From Bacillus sp. (in: firmicutes) (GTDB lineage: Bacteria > Bacillota > Bacilli > Bacillales > JACDOC01), in the NCBI GenBank assembly GCA_017656295.1, contig JACDOC010000016.1:1-59636 (forward strand): DNA of 59,636 bases, written 5' to 3'. Under the pieces are notes generated by a model, which saw only the letters and a list, made by a program, of their open reading frames with translations, ran no database searches and was not told the DNA's origin. Each line of letters opens with the position of its first letter. The first letter of the stretch is position 1. Below, one piece after another: positions 1-8,815 of this stretch. A program made the position numbers and the translations under genes.

Positions 1-89
1 TCTACGAAACGTCGATGCTTATAAAAATCAAAGAAATTTAAAGAAAAAACGAGTAAATCAATATTTTATAGAGGGAGAGAGTGTGAAGC

Positions 90-1217
90 ATGAAAAACAT
101 TCAATGGAAATGGCTACTTGTCTTTATTAGTGTTATCTGGTTAGTAAGTGGTTGTACAAACGAACAAGATCAAGTGAGTGCACCAGTAGAAGAAGAGAAG
201 ACTTCTGAAACGAAGACAACGAAAACAAGTTCGTCAAGCGAAATCCCGGCAGTGTTTGATCGTCCAATCAAAATCGCGTCTGTCAATCAATTGTCGATCG
301 GGACCTTTACTTCACAATATATTCAAGGGATTAAAGAGCAAGTGGAAGCATTTGGTGGAGAGGTGCAATTTTACAATGCCGATAACGATTTAACGAAAAT
401 GGCTTCGCTACTTGATACTGCCATCAACCAGGGAGCGGATGCCATTTTAATTGACCATGGTCGTGCCGACGCTTTGGAAGCAGGTGTAAAAAAAGCGCTT
501 GAAAAAGGAATTCCAGTGGTTGCATTTGACAATGATTTGAATCTTCCTGGAGTAACGGTTATTGACCAAGATGATTATAGTTTGGCGTGGAATTCCCTAC
601 GGACGTTAGCTCAAGACTTAAATGGGAAAGGAAATATCGTTTATATTTGGGTAGCTGGCTATACGCCAATGGAAAGACGGAATGTGATCTATGAGGCGTT
701 TAAACAAAGATATCCGAATATTCAAGAAATTGCACGATTCGGTACGGCATCTGCCAACACAGCGTTAGATACGCAAGCCCAAATGGAAGCAATTTTACAA
801 CAGTATCCAAATAAAGGAGACATCGATGCGGTATTTGCGACATGGGATGAGTTTGCCAAAGGAGCCGTTAAAGCAATCCAACAAGCTGGACGTGATGAGA
901 TTAAAGTATACGGCATCGATTTAAGCGATGAAGATTTACAATTGATTCAGCAGCCGAATTCTCCATGGGTAGCAACTACGGCGACAGACCCATCCGAAAT
1001 AGGACGTATTCAAGTGCGGTTTGCTTATCAAAAGTTAGCAGGGGAAGAAACACCAGATATTTTCTCAGTTACCCCTTACTTAGTGCACAGGAACCAACTG
1101 CCTGAACAAACGGTGACGATGAATGACTTACACCAATACATCCCTGGTTGGGGGCAAGCTGAAGTAGCTGTATCACCATGGATGAAAGCGTTGGAGGAGC
1201 GCGTTAAAAATGAGTAA
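90..1217 (+). CDS. Sugar ABC transporter substrate-binding lipoprotein (RbsB-like)
   Basis: This is the extracellular solute-binding subunit of a ribose-type sugar importer. The N-terminus has two positive regions, a hydrophobic core and a lipobox L-V-S-G-C with the lipidated cysteine at residue 22. A Lys/Ser/Thr/Glu-rich tether runs to about residue 50. The rest has the periplasmic-binding-protein type 1 (LacI/RbsB) layout, including a segment on ligand-dependent domain closure near residues 120-145 (IDHGRADALEAG). Its end overlaps the next gene (ATPase) by 8 bases, so the two are co-transcribed. The sugar cannot be read from sequence; ribose, galactose, xylose or a polyol are all possible. 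The start is preceded by a GAGGGAGAG stretch. Confidence 0.9.
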   Translation: MKNIQWKWLLVFISVIWLVSGCTNEQDQVSAPVEEEKTSETKTTKTSSSSEIPAVFDRPIKIASVNQLSIGTFTSQYIQGIKEQVEAFGGEVQFYNADNDLTKMASLLDTAINQGADAILIDHGRADALEAGVKKALEKGIPVVAFDNDLNLPGVTVIDQDDYSLAWNSLRTLAQDLNGKGNIVYIWVAGYTPMERRNVIYEAFKQRYPNIQEIARFGTASANTALDTQAQMEAILQQYPNKGDIDAVFATWDEFAKGAVKAIQQAGRDEIKVYGIDLSDEDLQLIQQPNSPWVATTATDPSEIGRIQVRFAYQKLAGEETPDIFSVTPYLVHRNQLPEQTVTMNDLHQYIPGWGQAEVAVSPWMKALEERVKNE

Positions 1218-2685
1218 GCTAGAGGTTCTGCAAGTTTGTAAGTCCTTTAATGGAGTTCCGATTTTACAAAATATCAATTTTTCAGTTAAAAGAGGGGAAA
1301 TTCATGCGCTCATTGGGGCAAATGGTGCAGGAAAAAGTACATTAATGAAAATTTTAGCTGGTGATTACGAAAAAGATGCCGGAGAACTATGGATTGACGG
1401 GAGAAAGGTGCACTTTACATCACCCGAAGACGCTTTACAACATGGCGTTGGGATGGTCGTTCAAGAAGTCGATACCGCGCTTGTCCCAACGCTTTCAGTC
1501 ACAGAAAATGTCTTGCTTCCGTTTCTTACATCGGCTTCCATGCTAATTCGTCCTACTCAATGGAACAAACGAGCAGCCCAACATTTAGATGAAGTGGGTG
1601 CATCGATTCAGGTAACGAAACAAGTTTCTGAGTGTACGATATACGAAAAACAACTCATTTTATTGGCTCGAGCGGTGGCTCAACGAACAAACTATTTAAT
1701 TTTAGATGAGCCGACCGCTCCGTTATCTTCTTATGAAACGGAGAAGTTGTTCGAAGTGATATCACACTTAAAGGAAAATGGTGTTGGTATCATATTTATT
1801 TCCCATCGGTTAAACGAAGTGAAGCGATTAGCCGATCGGGTTACCATTTTACGAGATGGAACTGTTGTTCAAACAGCCTCTACCTCTCAGCTTTCAATAG
1901 AGGAAATGATTGAGAAAATGGTGGGGAAGGTAGTAGGCCATAAAAGAAAAACGAAAGAAAAGAAAAAAGAAGTACTTCTATCTATTGATGACCTTTTTGT
2001 ACCGTCGACCAGTCAAACAGTTCAACTTTCGGTCCATCAAGGGGAAGTCGTCTGTGTAGTCGGGCTCATCGGAGCGGGGAAAAGCGAAACTGCTCGGGCA
2101 ATTGTCGGAGCGGATCGGGCGGTCGGCTCCATTCAACTATACGGAAACACGTATACCTTTTCTTCACCAGCTGATGCCATTCGTGCTGGCATCTGTCTAG
2201 TCCCCGAAGAACGCAGAAAAGAAGGGATTTGGATTGATGAATCGGTCATCCAAAATTTATCGATCCCACAATTGGCTTATGAAAAGAAATGGGTTATCCC
2301 TACGTTAAAAGAAAAAGAGGCGATCACCATCATCGAAAAATTACGAATTAGGGCCGCTTCCTTGTATGAGCCATTACGTTATTTGAGCGGAGGAAATCAA
2401 CAAAAGGTCGCGATTGGTAAATGGTTATCCATTCCTGCATCCGTTTACGTATTTGATGAGCCGACGAAAGGAATCGATATCGGGTCAAAAGAAGAAGTGT
2501 TTCGCATCATCGAAGAATTAGCTCAAAATGGGAAAGGCATTCTTTATTTTACATCGGATGTGGATGAAGCTTTCGCAATTGCCGATCGTATTTTAATCAT
2601 GCAAGATGGGGTAATTAAAAATGAGTTGCTGCCAAGTGAAATCGATGTACCAACATTAACGAAGGCAGTATCAGGAGGGATTTAG
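1210..2685 (+). CDS. Sugar ABC transporter ATP-binding protein, two NBDs (RbsA-like)
   Basis: This is the cytoplasmic ATPase of the same importer, a tandem two-domain protein of 491 residues, the usual length for RbsA/MglA/XylG. The first domain has Walker A GANGAGKS (residues 36-43) and Walker B LILDEPTAPL; the second has GLIGAGKS (about 286-293), a clean LSGGNQQK signature (about 393-400) and VFDEPTKG. The first domain lacks a recognisable LSxGQ signature: the corresponding place reads CTIYEKQLILLARAV. Asymmetric tandem ATPases are normal in this family, but such a complete loss in the first domain is worth noting. It overlaps the binding protein gene and is 2 bases from the permease gene. 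Confidence 0.92.
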   Translation: MSKLEVLQVCKSFNGVPILQNINFSVKRGEIHALIGANGAGKSTLMKILAGDYEKDAGELWIDGRKVHFTSPEDALQHGVGMVVQEVDTALVPTLSVTENVLLPFLTSASMLIRPTQWNKRAAQHLDEVGASIQVTKQVSECTIYEKQLILLARAVAQRTNYLILDEPTAPLSSYETEKLFEVISHLKENGVGIIFISHRLNEVKRLADRVTILRDGTVVQTASTSQLSIEEMIEKMVGKVVGHKRKTKEKKKEVLLSIDDLFVPSTSQTVQLSVHQGEVVCVVGLIGAGKSETARAIVGADRAVGSIQLYGNTYTFSSPADAIRAGICLVPEERRKEGIWIDESVIQNLSIPQLAYEKKWVIPTLKEKEAITIIEKLRIRAASLYEPLRYLSGGNQQKVAIGKWLSIPASVYVFDEPTKGIDIGSKEEVFRIIEELAQNGKGILYFTSDVDEAFAIADRILIMQDGVIKNELLPSEIDVPTLTKAVSGGI

Positions 2686-2687
2686 TC

Positions 2688-3719
2688 GTGACACAACCCG
2701 TCGTAACGAAAGAACAAGTAACCTATAAAAATGGGTTTTCATTGGGCACCTTCTTTAATAAATATGGAACACTTTTGGTTATCGTTGGAATCATTTTCTT
2801 TTTTAGTATTACAAACGACCGCTTTTTCACGTATAGCAATTTCACCGATATATTGCGTTCGATCTCGATTGTTACGTTTGTAGCTCTTGGCGTCACATGC
2901 TCACTCATTGTCGGCGGCTTTGATTTATCGGTTGGGTCAATTGTTAGCATGAGCACGATTACAAGTGCGGCGATGCTCGTTTGGTATCGGCAAGAGCTTC
3001 TTGTCGCCTTAGTCGTTCCCATCCTCGTCGGGCTACTTATCGGGCTGTTCAATAGTTTTGTTGTAATTCGTTTAAGAATCCCAGATTTATTAGGGACGTT
3101 AGCGGTCATGTATATCATCAATGGGGTCCATTTAACAGCAACAAAAGGGTATTCCATCTACAATAATATGATGTTAACCAATGGAGAAATGGCACCTGGT
3201 AAATTTATCCCTTCATTTTTATTTATTGGTCAAGGAAAATGGTTATCGATTCCGTTTCCCGTTCTTCTCATGCTTGCTGCGGTCATATTTCTTCATTTAT
3301 TTTTTCGATACACAAAGACGGGCAGATTGCTCTATGTAACGGGTGGCAATCCTGAAGCGGCACGCTTGTCAGGAATTTCGGTGAATCGTTACCGGACCTA
3401 TGCGTACTTGTTAAGTGCATTTTTTGCTTCGGTTGCCGGTATCGTTTTAGCTGCTAGAGTCGGTACTGGACAAGTGTCAGCAGGAGCTTCCTTATTAATG
3501 GATGCCGTCGCTGCTTCTTTTATTGGGTATTCCGTGTTTGGTCAAGGAAAACCAAACGTCATTGGCACGTTTTTCGGGGCAGTGTTAATTGGTGTGTTAT
3601 TGAATGGACTGACGATGTGGAACGTACCGTATTATGCGATGGATATCTTAAAGGGGAGTATTTTAGTGTTAGCGTTAGCGATTATGTACGTGCAGAAAAA
3701 AGGAGTTTTTCATAAATAA
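2688..3719 (+). CDS. Sugar ABC transporter permease (RbsC-like)
   Basis: This is the membrane channel subunit of the importer, 343 residues, very hydrophobic with roughly eight to ten membrane segments. It carries the RbsC-family stretch GGFDLSVGSIVSM near residues 73-85 and a GNPEAARLSGISV loop near residues 220-232, which in this family contacts the ATPase. The start is GTG, two bases after the ATPase stop codon, with a TCAGGAGGG ribosome binding site inside the end of the ATPase gene. A strong terminator follows, so this ends the three-gene binding protein-ATPase-permease operon. Only one permease gene is present, as in the ribose system where it homodimerises. Confidence 0.92.
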   Translation: MTQPVVTKEQVTYKNGFSLGTFFNKYGTLLVIVGIIFFFSITNDRFFTYSNFTDILRSISIVTFVALGVTCSLIVGGFDLSVGSIVSMSTITSAAMLVWYRQELLVALVVPILVGLLIGLFNSFVVIRLRIPDLLGTLAVMYIINGVHLTATKGYSIYNNMMLTNGEMAPGKFIPSFLFIGQGKWLSIPFPVLLMLAAVIFLHLFFRYTKTGRLLYVTGGNPEAARLSGISVNRYRTYAYLLSAFFASVAGIVLAARVGTGQVSAGASLLMDAVAASFIGYSVFGQGKPNVIGTFFGAVLIGVLLNGLTMWNVPYYAMDILKGSILVLALAIMYVQKKGVFHK

Positions 3720-3728
3720 GTTAGTAAG

Positions 3729-3760
3729 CGCTAGAATATCATGTTCTAGCGTTATTTTTT
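3729..3760 (+). terminator. Intrinsic terminator of the sugar ABC operon
   Basis: An 8-bp perfect stem (CGCTAGAA / TTCTAGCG) is followed within a few bases by a run of T, 10 bases after the permease stop. Confidence 0.9.
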
Positions 3761-3885
3761 TGATGCACAAACATACAAGAGACTAGGTAGAGTTGTCGAA
3801 AGTTGTTTTAGAAAAGAAACTGACCAGAAACTGCTTTTGATGTACAATTTTTATTAGAAAATTCAGAAAAATAGGAGGTGCGCCA

Positions 3886-4944
3886 ATGAAGGGGACGATG
3901 GAAACGGAATCGCATTCGTCGGTATACATAAAGGATGAAGTGGCGATAGAGAATACATTTTTAACGAATAGCTATCGAGTGGATTTACGAACGTTGTCAC
4001 CTCAACAAAAAGATCGATTTGTAAAATGTTCAAACATTCGTGATTGGAGTATGGTTACGTGGAAAGATGTCGGCAAACCTTATGAAGTGACAACTTATTC
4101 TAAAGATCGCTTAGCATGGGAAAAGGAGCACCATCAAACGATGGATCCAAAAACTTCCTGGCAATTTTTTAATCAAGCGTTTCACGAGTGGTTTGTGAAG
4201 GATGTACCAAAAGAAATGGACGATAAAAAGAAAGCATTTTTTCGAAGTTTAAAAAGTTTTCGTTTACAAGAAATTCAAACAGCTCTTCAAGATGTCATCC
4301 AAATTCATTTATGGAACTATGTGCATCGGGTCGAAGACGGAATTTGGGACCCTCGTGGAAAGCGGGCACTTTTTGAAGGATTAGATGTAACCAAGCCTAA
4401 AATCCTTTTTTTAGGTGCGGCGGAAGGATACGAAGGGATGCAATTAGCGGCCATGTATCCCGGTGCTGAAGTCGTATTAGTGGATTACGATGCCTATTGT
4501 CGTGATACAAGATTTCAAGACTTTCCTGAATCGTATCCGTTTTTAGGGGGGGATTTGGCAACAGGTGGTAAAAAAGTATACTATAAAAAAGATTTTCACA
4601 TTGAATATATCGTAGAAGATATTCGAAATTTACCATTTGGAAAAGAATTTGATATCGTTCTATCGGTCGGGTTACTCGAACATTTTCCAGATGAGAAAAA
4701 GCCGGAAGTCATCGAATGGCACCGAAAATTTCTTAAACCGACAGGGTATTGTATTATGACAACGCCACGTAATCAATGGAAATCACGTATGTATTATCGA
4801 GTGATGGCCGATGTCATGAACCATACGTACCGTGAATTGATGACGGTCGAACAAATGGGACTCTATGCCTATGAAAACGGATTGAATATTGAACGTCACG
4901 GATATATAAAAGTTCATAATGGATTGATTGCCACCGTAAGATAG
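3886..4944 (+). CDS. Class I SAM-dependent methyltransferase
   Basis: A cytoplasmic protein of 352 residues whose C-terminal half is a Rossmann-type methyltransferase. SAM-binding motif I reads LFLGAAEGYEG (about residues 173-183), followed by an acidic strand end VVLVDYD; the motif-IV region is FDIVLSVGLLEHF, ending with a post-motif TTPRN. The N-terminal 165 residues have no motif I recognise and probably shape the substrate site. The substrate is unknown; nothing in the neighbourhood points to a pathway, since it lies alone between two terminators. The start has a good AGGAGG site 8 bases upstream. Confidence 0.8.
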   Translation: MKGTMETESHSSVYIKDEVAIENTFLTNSYRVDLRTLSPQQKDRFVKCSNIRDWSMVTWKDVGKPYEVTTYSKDRLAWEKEHHQTMDPKTSWQFFNQAFHEWFVKDVPKEMDDKKKAFFRSLKSFRLQEIQTALQDVIQIHLWNYVHRVEDGIWDPRGKRALFEGLDVTKPKILFLGAAEGYEGMQLAAMYPGAEVVLVDYDAYCRDTRFQDFPESYPFLGGDLATGGKKVYYKKDFHIEYIVEDIRNLPFGKEFDIVLSVGLLEHFPDEKKPEVIEWHRKFLKPTGYCIMTTPRNQWKSRMYYRVMADVMNHTYRELMTVEQMGLYAYENGLNIERHGYIKVHNGLIATVR

Positions 4945-4951
4945 CCCTCTT

Positions 4952-4990
4952 AAAAAAGGGTTGTCCCAATATTTAGAGACAACCCTTCCT
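4952..4990. terminator. Bidirectional terminator between the methyltransferase and nrdB
   Basis: A 10-bp perfect inverted repeat (AAGGGTTGTC / GACAACCCTT) lies 12 bases after the methyltransferase stop. On the minus strand it is followed by a run of T, so it also ends the nrdAB transcript. Confidence 0.85.
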
Positions 4991-4991
4991 T

Positions 4992-6029
4992 TTATAGTTC
5001 ATCAAAACCATTATCGACATAATTGACTTTCGTGTATTGTCGTGATTTTTGTTCAAAGAAATCGGATTTCCCTAAATCAACTTCCTCATACGCTTTAATC
5101 CAACGAAGAGGGTTCTTGCGATATCCTTCAAACGGTCGATCATATCCCAATTGATTGGCACGAACATTTGCATAAAACTTAATGTAATCTTCTACTTCAT
5201 TAATAAAAATTCCATCAATGCGATGGCCGATAATGTATCTTGCCCATTCGATTTCTAATTCAGCTGCTTGAAGAAATGTTTGCTGAACAAAAGGTTCAAG
5301 CTTTTTCTTATATTCGGGATATTCATTCAATATTTCTTTAAAAATTTTCACAAACAAGTCTACGTGAATATGCTCATCGCGATTAATGTAATTAATCATC
5401 GTGCTTGTAGCTACCATTTTTTGATTACGAGCAAGGTGATAGAAAAAGGCGAAACCTGAATAGAAAAATAAACCTTCTAAGATTACATCAAACACAATGG
5501 ACTTTAATAAATGTTCTACGTTTGGTTGTTCGACAAAATCTCGGTATCCCCGAACGACAAAATCGTTTCGTCGTTCTAAAATGGGCTCTGTTCGCCAAAA
5601 TTCAAAGACTTCATCTTGTTTTTGTTTGGACACCAAGCTTGATAACACGTACGAGTAGGAATGGTTATGAATCACTTCCTGCTGGGCAAGCATAATCATG
5701 AGGGCATTTAAACTAGAATCCGTTAAATAATCGGCTACTTTTCCTGCATAATCGGTTTGAATGCTGTCTAAAAGTGCCAATAGCCCAATAATTTTTAAAA
5801 AGGTATCTTGTTCTGCTTCACTTAAATTCGGAAATTGTTTTATGTCTTGAGCCATATTGATTTCAAAAGGCGTCCAAAAGTTGGCCAGCATTTTTTTATA
5901 TTTAGGATAGGCCCATGGAAAACGAACATCGTCCCAATTTAAAACATTTGAAGATTTCCCATTGATGATTCCAGTTGATCGGTTTGGGGCTGTTTTATCC
6001 ATTAACGTTCGTTTCGATACGGAATGCAT
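4992..6029 (-). CDS. nrdB: Class I ribonucleotide reductase, radical (beta) subunit
   Basis: This subunit holds the dinuclear metal centre and tyrosyl radical that starts ribonucleotide reduction by NrdA. Predicted metal ligands are Asp88 (LLDSIQ), Glu118 and His121 (QQEVIH), then Glu in ILEGLFF and Glu/His in RDEHIH. The radical tyrosine is Tyr125, in the E-x2-H-x3-Y spacing of aerobic NrdB proteins. The length (345 residues) is normal for NrdB, and there is no extra N-terminal ATP-cone as found in some NrdB proteins. It lies 19 bases after nrdA with a GGAGGT site and shares its transcript and control region. Presence of the radical tyrosine argues for a standard oxygen-dependent enzyme. Confidence 0.93.
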   Translation of the reverse strand: MHSVSKRTLMDKTAPNRSTGIINGKSSNVLNWDDVRFPWAYPKYKKMLANFWTPFEINMAQDIKQFPNLSEAEQDTFLKIIGLLALLDSIQTDYAGKVADYLTDSSLNALMIMLAQQEVIHNHSYSYVLSSLVSKQKQDEVFEFWRTEPILERRNDFVVRGYRDFVEQPNVEHLLKSIVFDVILEGLFFYSGFAFFYHLARNQKMVATSTMINYINRDEHIHVDLFVKIFKEILNEYPEYKKKLEPFVQQTFLQAAELEIEWARYIIGHRIDGIFINEVEDYIKFYANVRANQLGYDRPFEGYRKNPLRWIKAYEEVDLGKSDFFEQKSRQYTKVNYVDNGFDEL

Positions 6030-6048
6030 AGCTTGAACCTCCCATTGT

Positions 6049-8292
6049 TTAACTTGAGCACGAATCGCATTCTTCTAACAGTGAAGAAGTTGACCGTAAG
6101 TAATATGTGGTTTTTAATCCAGATGACCAAGCAAGTAAGTGTAATTCCAATAATTCTTTTGCTTTTATGTTATTTTGAACATACAAGTTAAACGAAATGG
6201 ATTGATCAATATGCCGTTGACGGGCCGCATTTTGACGGATGCTCCAACGTTGGTCGATAAAATAGGCTGATTTATAAAACCAAGTAGTTTTTTCATTTAA
6301 ATCTGGAGCAGTGACCGGAATCTTATAATCCTTCTTTTCTTCTGAGTAGTGTTTTTGAAAGATCGGGTCGATACTAGGTGTACTTCCTGCAATCAGTGCT
6401 GTTGAAGAATTCGGAGCAACGGCTAATAAATAGCTGTTACGAATCCCATATGTTTGTACATCTTTTGCTAGACGTTTCCACGGAAACGGCGACTTCGTTG
6501 CATTCAAATACCCACGCTTTTCAAAATAGGTTCCGGTTTCCCATTCAGAACCGCAAAATGCAGGAGCATATCCTTTTTCTTTTGCCAATTTCATGCTGGC
6601 ATGAATCGTTAAAAAGGCGATTTTTTCGTATAAGCGATCGGCATACGCTACCGCTTCATCGCTCTCCCATGTAATGCCTTTTAAAGCTAATAAATGATGC
6701 CAGCCAAACGTACCTAATCCAATGGCCCGGTACTTTTTATTCGTTAATTGAGCTTGTAAAACAGGAATCCGATTCAAATCAATAACGTTATCGAGCATAC
6801 GAACTTGAATCGGGATCAGTCGTTCGAGAACATCTTCCATCACCGCACGGGCTAACGAGATGGACGATAAGTTACAAACGACAAAGTCACCAGGACGTTT
6901 TTCAATTATTATTTTTCCATCTTCGGTATATTGTGTCGATTGAATCGTTGGGCTTTGATTTTGGGTAATTTCGGTACACAAATTGCTAGAATAAATCATC
7001 CCCAGATGCTTCATTGGATTTTTTCGATTAACCTCATCCCGGTAAAACATAAACGGGGTTCCTGTTTCTAATTGACTCTTTAAAATTCCTTTCATAACTT
7101 CGATTGCGGGTACTTTTTCTTTTGATAGCATTGGGTGGTTGACGCATTCGAAATATTTCTCACGAAAAGAACCTTGTCCTTTTTTTTCATCGTAAAAGTC
7201 TTCCAATGAATAACCCATCACTTTTCGAACTTCATGTGGGTCAAAAAAATACCAATCTTCGCGGGCTTCCACTTTTTCCATAAATAAATCGGGGATGCAT
7301 ACTCCTGTAAATAAGTCGTGCGTACGGAAGCGTTCGTCCCCGTTATTTAACTTCGCATCTAAAAAGGAAAAGATGTCTTTATGCCAAACGTCGAGGTAGA
7401 CACAAATGGCTCCTTTTCGTTGACCGAGCTGATCGACGCTAACGGCCGTGTTGTTTAACTGCTTCATCCACGGAAGAACACCGGAGGAAGCTCCTTTAAA
7501 TCCTTTTATATCACTTCCTCGGCTTCGGATTTTTCCAAGATAGACACCGATTCCACCACCATATTTGGATAAGTTGGCAATATCCGTATTGCTATCAAAT
7601 ATTCCTTGTAAACTATCATCCACCGTATCTATAAAACAACTAGATAATTGTCCATATGTTTTCCCAGCATTTGCTAGAGTAGGGGTAGCGACTGTCATAT
7701 ATAAATGGCTTAACGCCCAATACGCTTCTTGGATATAGTGCATTCGGATTTCAGCTGGTTCATCTTGCATTAACGTCATAGCGATGATCATCCAACGTTC
7801 CTGAGGTAGTTCATAAAGTTCTTTATCGTACCCACGTGCTAAGTACCGGTCAGATAACGTTCGTAAACCAATGTATGTAATCAATTGATCTTTGGAAGAA
7901 TCGATGAACTTTTCAAGCTGTTCAATTTCCTTTTGTGTATACTTTTTGAGTAAAAACGGAGCGTAGATCCCTTTATTTACTAATGTAACGATTAAGTCGT
8001 AAAAAGACCCGTATTTTTGTTGAACATGATATCTACGATTCCGGGCAGCTTGACGATACAATTGGTGGAGATGTAAGTGAGCAGCAACATATGTCCAATC
8101 AGGTTCTTCTACATCGATTTGGGCTAAGCTTTCTAATATCATTTCATGGAGCCATTCAGCTTCAGAAAGCCAAGGTTTATGAGATAACACTCGATTACTT
8201 CGACAAATAAGATGCTCGACGTATTTTGATGGAAAACGAGGGCTTATTTCCGAAAAGATTTCTTCAGACAAAAGAGTCGTCAGTTGTGTCAT
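6049..8292 (-). CDS. nrdA: Class I ribonucleotide reductase, catalytic (alpha) subunit
   Basis: It reduces ribonucleotides to deoxyribonucleotides. The active site is visible: the N-L-C-T-E loop near residue 436 (thiyl-radical cysteine with its Asn and Glu), the substrate-reducing cysteine in SSCF near residue 217 and its partner in GDFVVCN near residue 472. The C-terminal tail ends ECDSCSS with the redox shuttle pair Cys742/Cys745. The protein is 747 residues; the N-terminus lacks the V-x-K-R-D-G signature of the ATP-cone, and only a shortened remnant precedes the segment starting PDWTYVAAHL. Overall dATP inhibition is therefore probably absent or altered. The gene is controlled by the upstream riboswitch and NrdR boxes and is followed by nrdB. 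Confidence 0.94.
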   Translation of the reverse strand: MTQLTTLLSEEIFSEISPRFPSKYVEHLICRSNRVLSHKPWLSEAEWLHEMILESLAQIDVEEPDWTYVAAHLHLHQLYRQAARNRRYHVQQKYGSFYDLIVTLVNKGIYAPFLLKKYTQKEIEQLEKFIDSSKDQLITYIGLRTLSDRYLARGYDKELYELPQERWMIIAMTLMQDEPAEIRMHYIQEAYWALSHLYMTVATPTLANAGKTYGQLSSCFIDTVDDSLQGIFDSNTDIANLSKYGGGIGVYLGKIRSRGSDIKGFKGASSGVLPWMKQLNNTAVSVDQLGQRKGAICVYLDVWHKDIFSFLDAKLNNGDERFRTHDLFTGVCIPDLFMEKVEAREDWYFFDPHEVRKVMGYSLEDFYDEKKGQGSFREKYFECVNHPMLSKEKVPAIEVMKGILKSQLETGTPFMFYRDEVNRKNPMKHLGMIYSSNLCTEITQNQSPTIQSTQYTEDGKIIIEKRPGDFVVCNLSSISLARAVMEDVLERLIPIQVRMLDNVIDLNRIPVLQAQLTNKKYRAIGLGTFGWHHLLALKGITWESDEAVAYADRLYEKIAFLTIHASMKLAKEKGYAPAFCGSEWETGTYFEKRGYLNATKSPFPWKRLAKDVQTYGIRNSYLLAVAPNSSTALIAGSTPSIDPIFQKHYSEEKKDYKIPVTAPDLNEKTTWFYKSAYFIDQRWSIRQNAARQRHIDQSISFNLYVQNNIKAKELLELHLLAWSSGLKTTYYLRSTSSLLEECDSCSS

Positions 8293-8322
8293 ATGGTTTC
8301 CTCCTATTTAGTCAAAATAAAT

Positions 8323-8349
8323 AAAAAAGCCGCTCCCAAAATTGAGCGG
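8323..8349 (-). terminator. Terminator of the cobalamin riboswitch expression platform
   Basis: On the minus strand CCGCTC and GAGCGG form a stem followed by six T, 31 bases before the nrdA start codon. A larger inverted repeat (AAACGATAGG at 8388-8397 with CCTATCGTTT at 8355-8364) sits between the aptamer and this hairpin and is a candidate switching element. Together they fit transcription attenuation of nrdAB when cobalamin is bound. Confidence 0.75.
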
Positions 8350-8429
8350 ATCAAACGATAGGAAAAGGAGGATGCCACCTTTTCACCTATCGTTTCATCT
8401 TCTCAATCCCCGGAGAATCGAAACTACTC

Positions 8430-8610
8430 CAAAAACAGGCAGGTCTCCTGACTTATGCTTCCTCCTACTTAGGACCCTTCCCGTATAGACGCCGATTAAG
8501 CTGGTCTAAACAGTGGATGTGTCCTGTTCGTCCACACTTACAGTTGCGGGGACAGTTCCGGAATTTCACCGGATTCCCTATTAAGTCCAGTTTGGACACC
8601 TGTTTTCGTG
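8430..8610 (-). promoter_or_regulatory. Cobalamin (B12) riboswitch upstream of nrdAB
   Basis: Reading the minus strand, the conserved core GGTGAAATTCCGGAACTG continues into TCCCCGCAACTGTAA (8539-8573), and the B12 box GTCAGGAGACCTGCC lies at 8438-8452. The closing P1 helix can form between AAAACAGGTG at the 5' side and the CCTGTTTT after the B12 box. Both the core and the box match the consensus almost perfectly. Placing a B12 sensor over a B12-independent reductase is known in other bacteria (for example Streptomyces nrdABS): when B12 is plentiful the class II enzyme is used and nrdAB is shut off. This predicts a class II nrdJ elsewhere in the genome. Confidence 0.95.
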
Positions 8611-8616
8611 GTGAAA

Positions 8617-8663
8617 ACACAATATATTGTTGTGGTAATTTGCGGTAACACTATATATCGTAA
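8617..8663 (-). promoter_or_regulatory. Tandem NrdR boxes in the nrdAB promoter
   Basis: Two 16-bp near-palindromes match the NrdR consensus ACACwATATaTwGTGT: 8617-8632 (ACACAATATATTGTTG) and 8648-8663 (ACACTATATATCGTAA). Their starts are 31 bp apart, three helical turns, which is the typical NrdR tandem spacing. The promoter-proximal box covers the expected start of transcription and the other lies just before the riboswitch. NrdR represses reductase genes according to ATP/dATP level, which may replace the missing allosteric cone in NrdA. Confidence 0.85.
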
Positions 8664-8666
8664 ATG

Positions 8667-8696
8667 ATTCTACCACACTCGACATATAAAAAACAA
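8667..8696 (-). promoter_or_regulatory. Sigma-A-type promoter of nrdAB
   Basis: On the minus strand there is a -10 TAGAAT (8667-8672) and a -35 TTGTTT (8691-8696) with an 18-bp spacer. It lies immediately upstream of the NrdR boxes and riboswitch. Confidence 0.6.
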
Positions 8697-8766
8697 CCAA
8701 AAAGTCCACCATTTTTGAAAATTGTACCATCTTTCTTGTTGTAACAAATTTGTAACACGAAAATCG

Positions 8767-8815
8767 TTGACGAAGAGGGGAGTACAACTTATAATGAAAT
8801 TGAAAATCGTTCTCA
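8767..8815 (+). promoter_or_regulatory. Promoter with Fur-box-like operator for a small RNA
   Basis: A near-perfect sigma-A promoter, TTGACG (8767-8772), 17 bp, TATAAT (8790-8795), points away from nrdAB. Directly at the expected start lies TGAAAATCGTTCTCA (8801-8815), which matches the Bacillus Fur 7-1-7 motif TGATAATNATTATCA at 11 of 14 defined bases. No protein gene of normal size follows; transcription would run about 110 bases to the hairpin at 8886-8915. Confidence 0.7.

Noticed and set aside
2723-3157. A 144-codon antisense frame in the permease gene
   Set aside because: It is a shadow of the hydrophobic permease on the opposite strand, without a start signal.
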